Part shown: one piece after another, positions 8,544 to 9,711 of the stretch | How the letters are laid out: every line of letters starts with the position of its first letter | Numbering within the stretch: the first letter of the stretch is position 1 | Source of the DNA: Aldersonia sp036524855 | GTDB taxonomy: Bacteria; Actinomycetota; Actinomycetes; Mycobacteriales; Mycobacteriaceae | Assembly (NCBI GenBank): GCA_036524855.1 | Contig: DATDBL010000077.1 | Location: forward strand, 1-9,711 | Reading direction: 5' to 3' | DNA length: 9,711 nucleotides | The notes under the pieces: generated by a model | Database searches by the model: none | Told to the model about the DNA's origin: nothing | The model's input: the letters and a program-made list of their open reading frames with translations, nothing else | Made by a program: the position numbers and the translations under genes

Positions 8544-8560
8544 GAAACAGCGGACACCGA
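8526..8560 (-). repeat. Imperfect direct repeat with 20-bp period in the recC promoter
   Basis: On the minus strand TCGGTGTCCGCTGTT (8560-8546) is followed exactly 20 bp later by TCGGTGCCCTCTGTT (8540-8526), with 13 of 15 bases identical. The downstream copy lies within the damage-promoter motif. Two helical turns of spacing would place both copies on the same DNA face, which fits a second activator contact or an old duplication. Chance is not excluded. Confidence 0.45.
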
Positions 8561-8590
8561 TTCCGTGTTGCCAGTGTGATCAACTAGCGC

Positions 8591-8619
8591 TTCTGTGAAT
8601 CAAGTGATTTGAGTACGCT
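8591..8619 (+). promoter_or_regulatory. Putative promoter of the DUF218 gene, possibly leaderless
   Basis: TACGCT at 8614-8619 fits the actinobacterial -10 pattern TANNNT. A weak -35 (TTCTGT, 8591-8596) stands 17 bp upstream. Only eight bases separate the -10 from the ATG at 8628, so transcription would begin at or within two bases of the start codon. The only SD-like sequence (GAGG, 8623-8626) is one base from the ATG, too close to work normally. The arms of a small inverted repeat, AATCA-AG-TGATT (8598-8609), lie between the two promoter elements and could be an operator. All of this is inference from short motifs. Confidence 0.4.
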
Positions 8620-8627
8620 AATGAGGC

Positions 8628-9512
8628 ATGCGAGGTGTTAAGGGCAGGTTCGTCAGGTTCACCGTCACCGCACTGCTTACCGCGGTGCTCACCATTGCTG
8701 GCGTGGGGTTGGCCACTCCTGCCCACGCGGCACCGGCGCAGTTGTACACCACCGCGCAGTGGTACAACACAGCGCAGAACTCGTTCTCCAACGGCGACAT
8801 CGGTGGCGGACTCGGCAGCCTGGACGCGCTGTTGCGGGAGGACCCCAACGACTCGGACGCACTCGCGTTGCAGGCGATGTGGGCCGACTACAGCGGCGAC
8901 CTGATCAAGAAGTACGACAGCCTCAACCGGCTCGGGCCGCGCCGCGGGCAGGTCGAGTACGCACTCGGCCAGATCATGGCGGCGTCGCTGACCCCGCCCA
9001 ACCCCTTCCCGTCGATCCAGGGCGGCAACACCGCGATCGTCGTGCTCGGCTACGGCCTGCTCCCCGACGGCAGCCTGCGTCCGGAACTGGTGAGCCGGCT
9101 GAACTCGGCGGCGGTGCAGGCGTTGACCGCGCCGTTCTCGCCGATCATCGTCACCGGCGGCGCCCCCAAGAACGGCCTCACCGAGGCCGCCGCGATGCAG
9201 GGCTACCTGATCAGCCGCGGCATCCCGGCCGACCGGATCCACCCCGAGCACCGCGCCGGATCGACCGTCGAGAACGCCATCTTCTCCACCCGACTCGCGC
9301 GCTCGCTGGGCGCCAACAGCGCCGCCCTCGTCACCTCGGCGAACCACATCCGGCGCGCGACCGCCGACTTCAACATCGCGGGCCTGCCGGTGATCGGCGC
9401 GATGAGCACGCTCGACGAGATCATCACCCAGTTGCCCCCGGTGCCCCGGGCGAACCAGCGCGGCATGTACATCGACGCGTCCCGCGTCCTGGGCCTGCCG
9501 GCGGCGCGCTGA
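8628..9512 (+). CDS. Exported YdcF/SanA/ElyC-like DUF218 protein with TPR-like N-terminal segment
   Basis: The protein is 294 residues. An N-terminal signal peptide is clear: a basic n-region (R2, K5, R7, R10), a hydrophobic core at 11-29, and TPAHA ending at A34, a good signal-peptidase I site. Residues 38-102 look helical and TPR-like, including LREDPNDSDALALQAMWADY. The DUF218 domain spans about 134-280: AIVVLGYG (136-143) with DGSLRPELVSRL, then IIVTGG (173-178), TEAAAMQGYLISRGIP (185-200) and TVEN (213-216), and finally LVTSANHIRRA (234-244). Family members act at the cell envelope (SanA and ElyC affect envelope barrier function and envelope-precursor metabolism in E. coli), but the biochemical activity is poorly defined, so I assign none. 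An in-frame stop at 8622-8624 makes the ATG at 8628 the first possible start. It is divergent from recCBD and overlaps the methyltransferase gene by 4 bp. Confidence 0.93.
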   Translation: MRGVKGRFVRFTVTALLTAVLTIAGVGLATPAHAAPAQLYTTAQWYNTAQNSFSNGDIGGGLGSLDALLREDPNDSDALALQAMWADYSGDLIKKYDSLNRLGPRRGQVEYALGQIMAASLTPPNPFPSIQGGNTAIVVLGYGLLPDGSLRPELVSRLNSAAVQALTAPFSPIIVTGGAPKNGLTEAAAMQGYLISRGIPADRIHPEHRAGSTVENAIFSTRLARSLGANSAALVTSANHIRRATADFNIAGLPVIGAMSTLDEIITQLPPVPRANQRGMYIDASRVLGLPAAR

Positions 9513-9711
9513 CACAGCGCGGCGAGATCATCGCGCGGCTGCGGGCGGCGGGCAGCGTCTTCGCCGAGGACGAGGCCGACCTGCTCCTGGCCGCGACCGA
9601 CGACGGCGCCGAACTCGACCGCCTAGTCGCCGCCCGGGTCGCCGGGCAGCCGCTCGAGCACCTGCTGGGCTGGGTGGAATTCTGCGGTCGCCGCCTCGCC
9701 GTCGGGCCCGG
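9509..9711 (+). CDS. PrmC-related protein-(glutamine-N5) methyltransferase, N-terminal part
   Basis: About 67 codons are visible; the rest lies beyond the right edge. The sequence includes IIARLRAAGSVFAEDEADLLL followed by VAGQPLEHLLGWVEFCGRRLAV. The G-x-P-L-E-H-x-L-G-x-x-E-F pattern is typical of the N-terminal helical domain of PrmC/HemK methyltransferases, which lead into the SAM-binding fold. In actinobacteria the short VEF.G form belongs to a PrmC paralogue annotated as putative protein N5-glutamine methyltransferase; true prmC normally sits beside prfA. The catalytic NPPY motif would be downstream and is not seen. No ATG, GTG or TTG lies in frame near the expected N-terminus. The CTG at 9509 overlaps the upstream TGA as CTGA and gives the start (M)TQRGEIIARL. 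It is probably translated by coupling to the DUF218 gene. I am confident of the family and moderately so of the start. Confidence 0.82.
   Translation, partial: MTQRGEIIARLRAAGSVFAEDEADLLLAATDDGAELDRLVAARVAGQPLEHLLGWVEFCGRRLAVGP

Noticed and set aside
8490..8627. LexA/SOS box upstream of recC
   Set aside because: No GAAC-N4-GTTC-like sequence is present in the spacer on either strand; the RecA-NDp-type motif explains damage control better.
8580..9515. 311-codon minus-strand open frame covering the DUF218 gene and the intergenic spacer
   Set aside because: The plus-strand product has a clear signal peptide and DUF218 motifs, so this is its antisense shadow. It would also run through the divergent promoter region.
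1..9711. Mobile element, CRISPR array, toxin-antitoxin pair or defence island
   Set aside because: No transposase, integrase, terminal inverted repeats, regularly spaced repeats or small paired ORFs were found. RecBCD is a core repair system and codon use looks uniform across the window.

Overview
The window is high-GC DNA with strong G/C preference at third codon positions. Its recC-recB-recD gene order and protein sequences are typical of Mycobacteriales (Mycobacterium, Rhodococcus, Nocardia and relatives). A genus cannot be fixed from the sequence alone; a Rhodococcus- or Nocardia-like host is a guess.

Layout: positions 8489 to 1 on the minus strand hold a recC-recB-recD operon coding for the heterotrimeric RecBCD helicase-nuclease, which processes DNA double-strand ends. 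Both internal junctions are 4-bp ATGA stop/start overlaps, and each downstream gene has its own Shine-Dalgarno sequence. RecB carries complete UvrD-type helicase motifs and an intact C-terminal nuclease site. RecD carries complete SF1B helicase motifs but runs off the left edge. RecC has the usual inactive-helicase architecture.

Positions 8490 to 8627 are a 138-bp divergent intergenic region. On the minus strand it holds a near-perfect copy of the mycobacterial LexA-independent DNA-damage promoter motif (RecA-NDp, bound by PafBC in mycobacteria). The motif is correctly spaced from a Shine-Dalgarno sequence and a GTG start for recC, so the operon is probably damage-inducible. On the plus strand a TANNNT-type -10 lies 8 bp before the next gene's ATG, which suggests a leaderless transcript.

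Positions 8628 to 9512 (plus) encode an exported DUF218 (YdcF/SanA/ElyC-like) protein with a TPR-like N-terminal segment. Its stop codon overlaps, as CTGA, the apparent start of a PrmC-related glutamine methyltransferase that runs off the right edge. That start seems to be a rare CTG codon.

No mobile element, CRISPR array, tRNA, rRNA or clear terminator was seen. Apart from the 138-bp spacer the window is entirely coding. I did not find a wholly novel system. The most useful observations are the damage-promoter assignment, the CTG start, and the in-frame tandem repeat inside recC.
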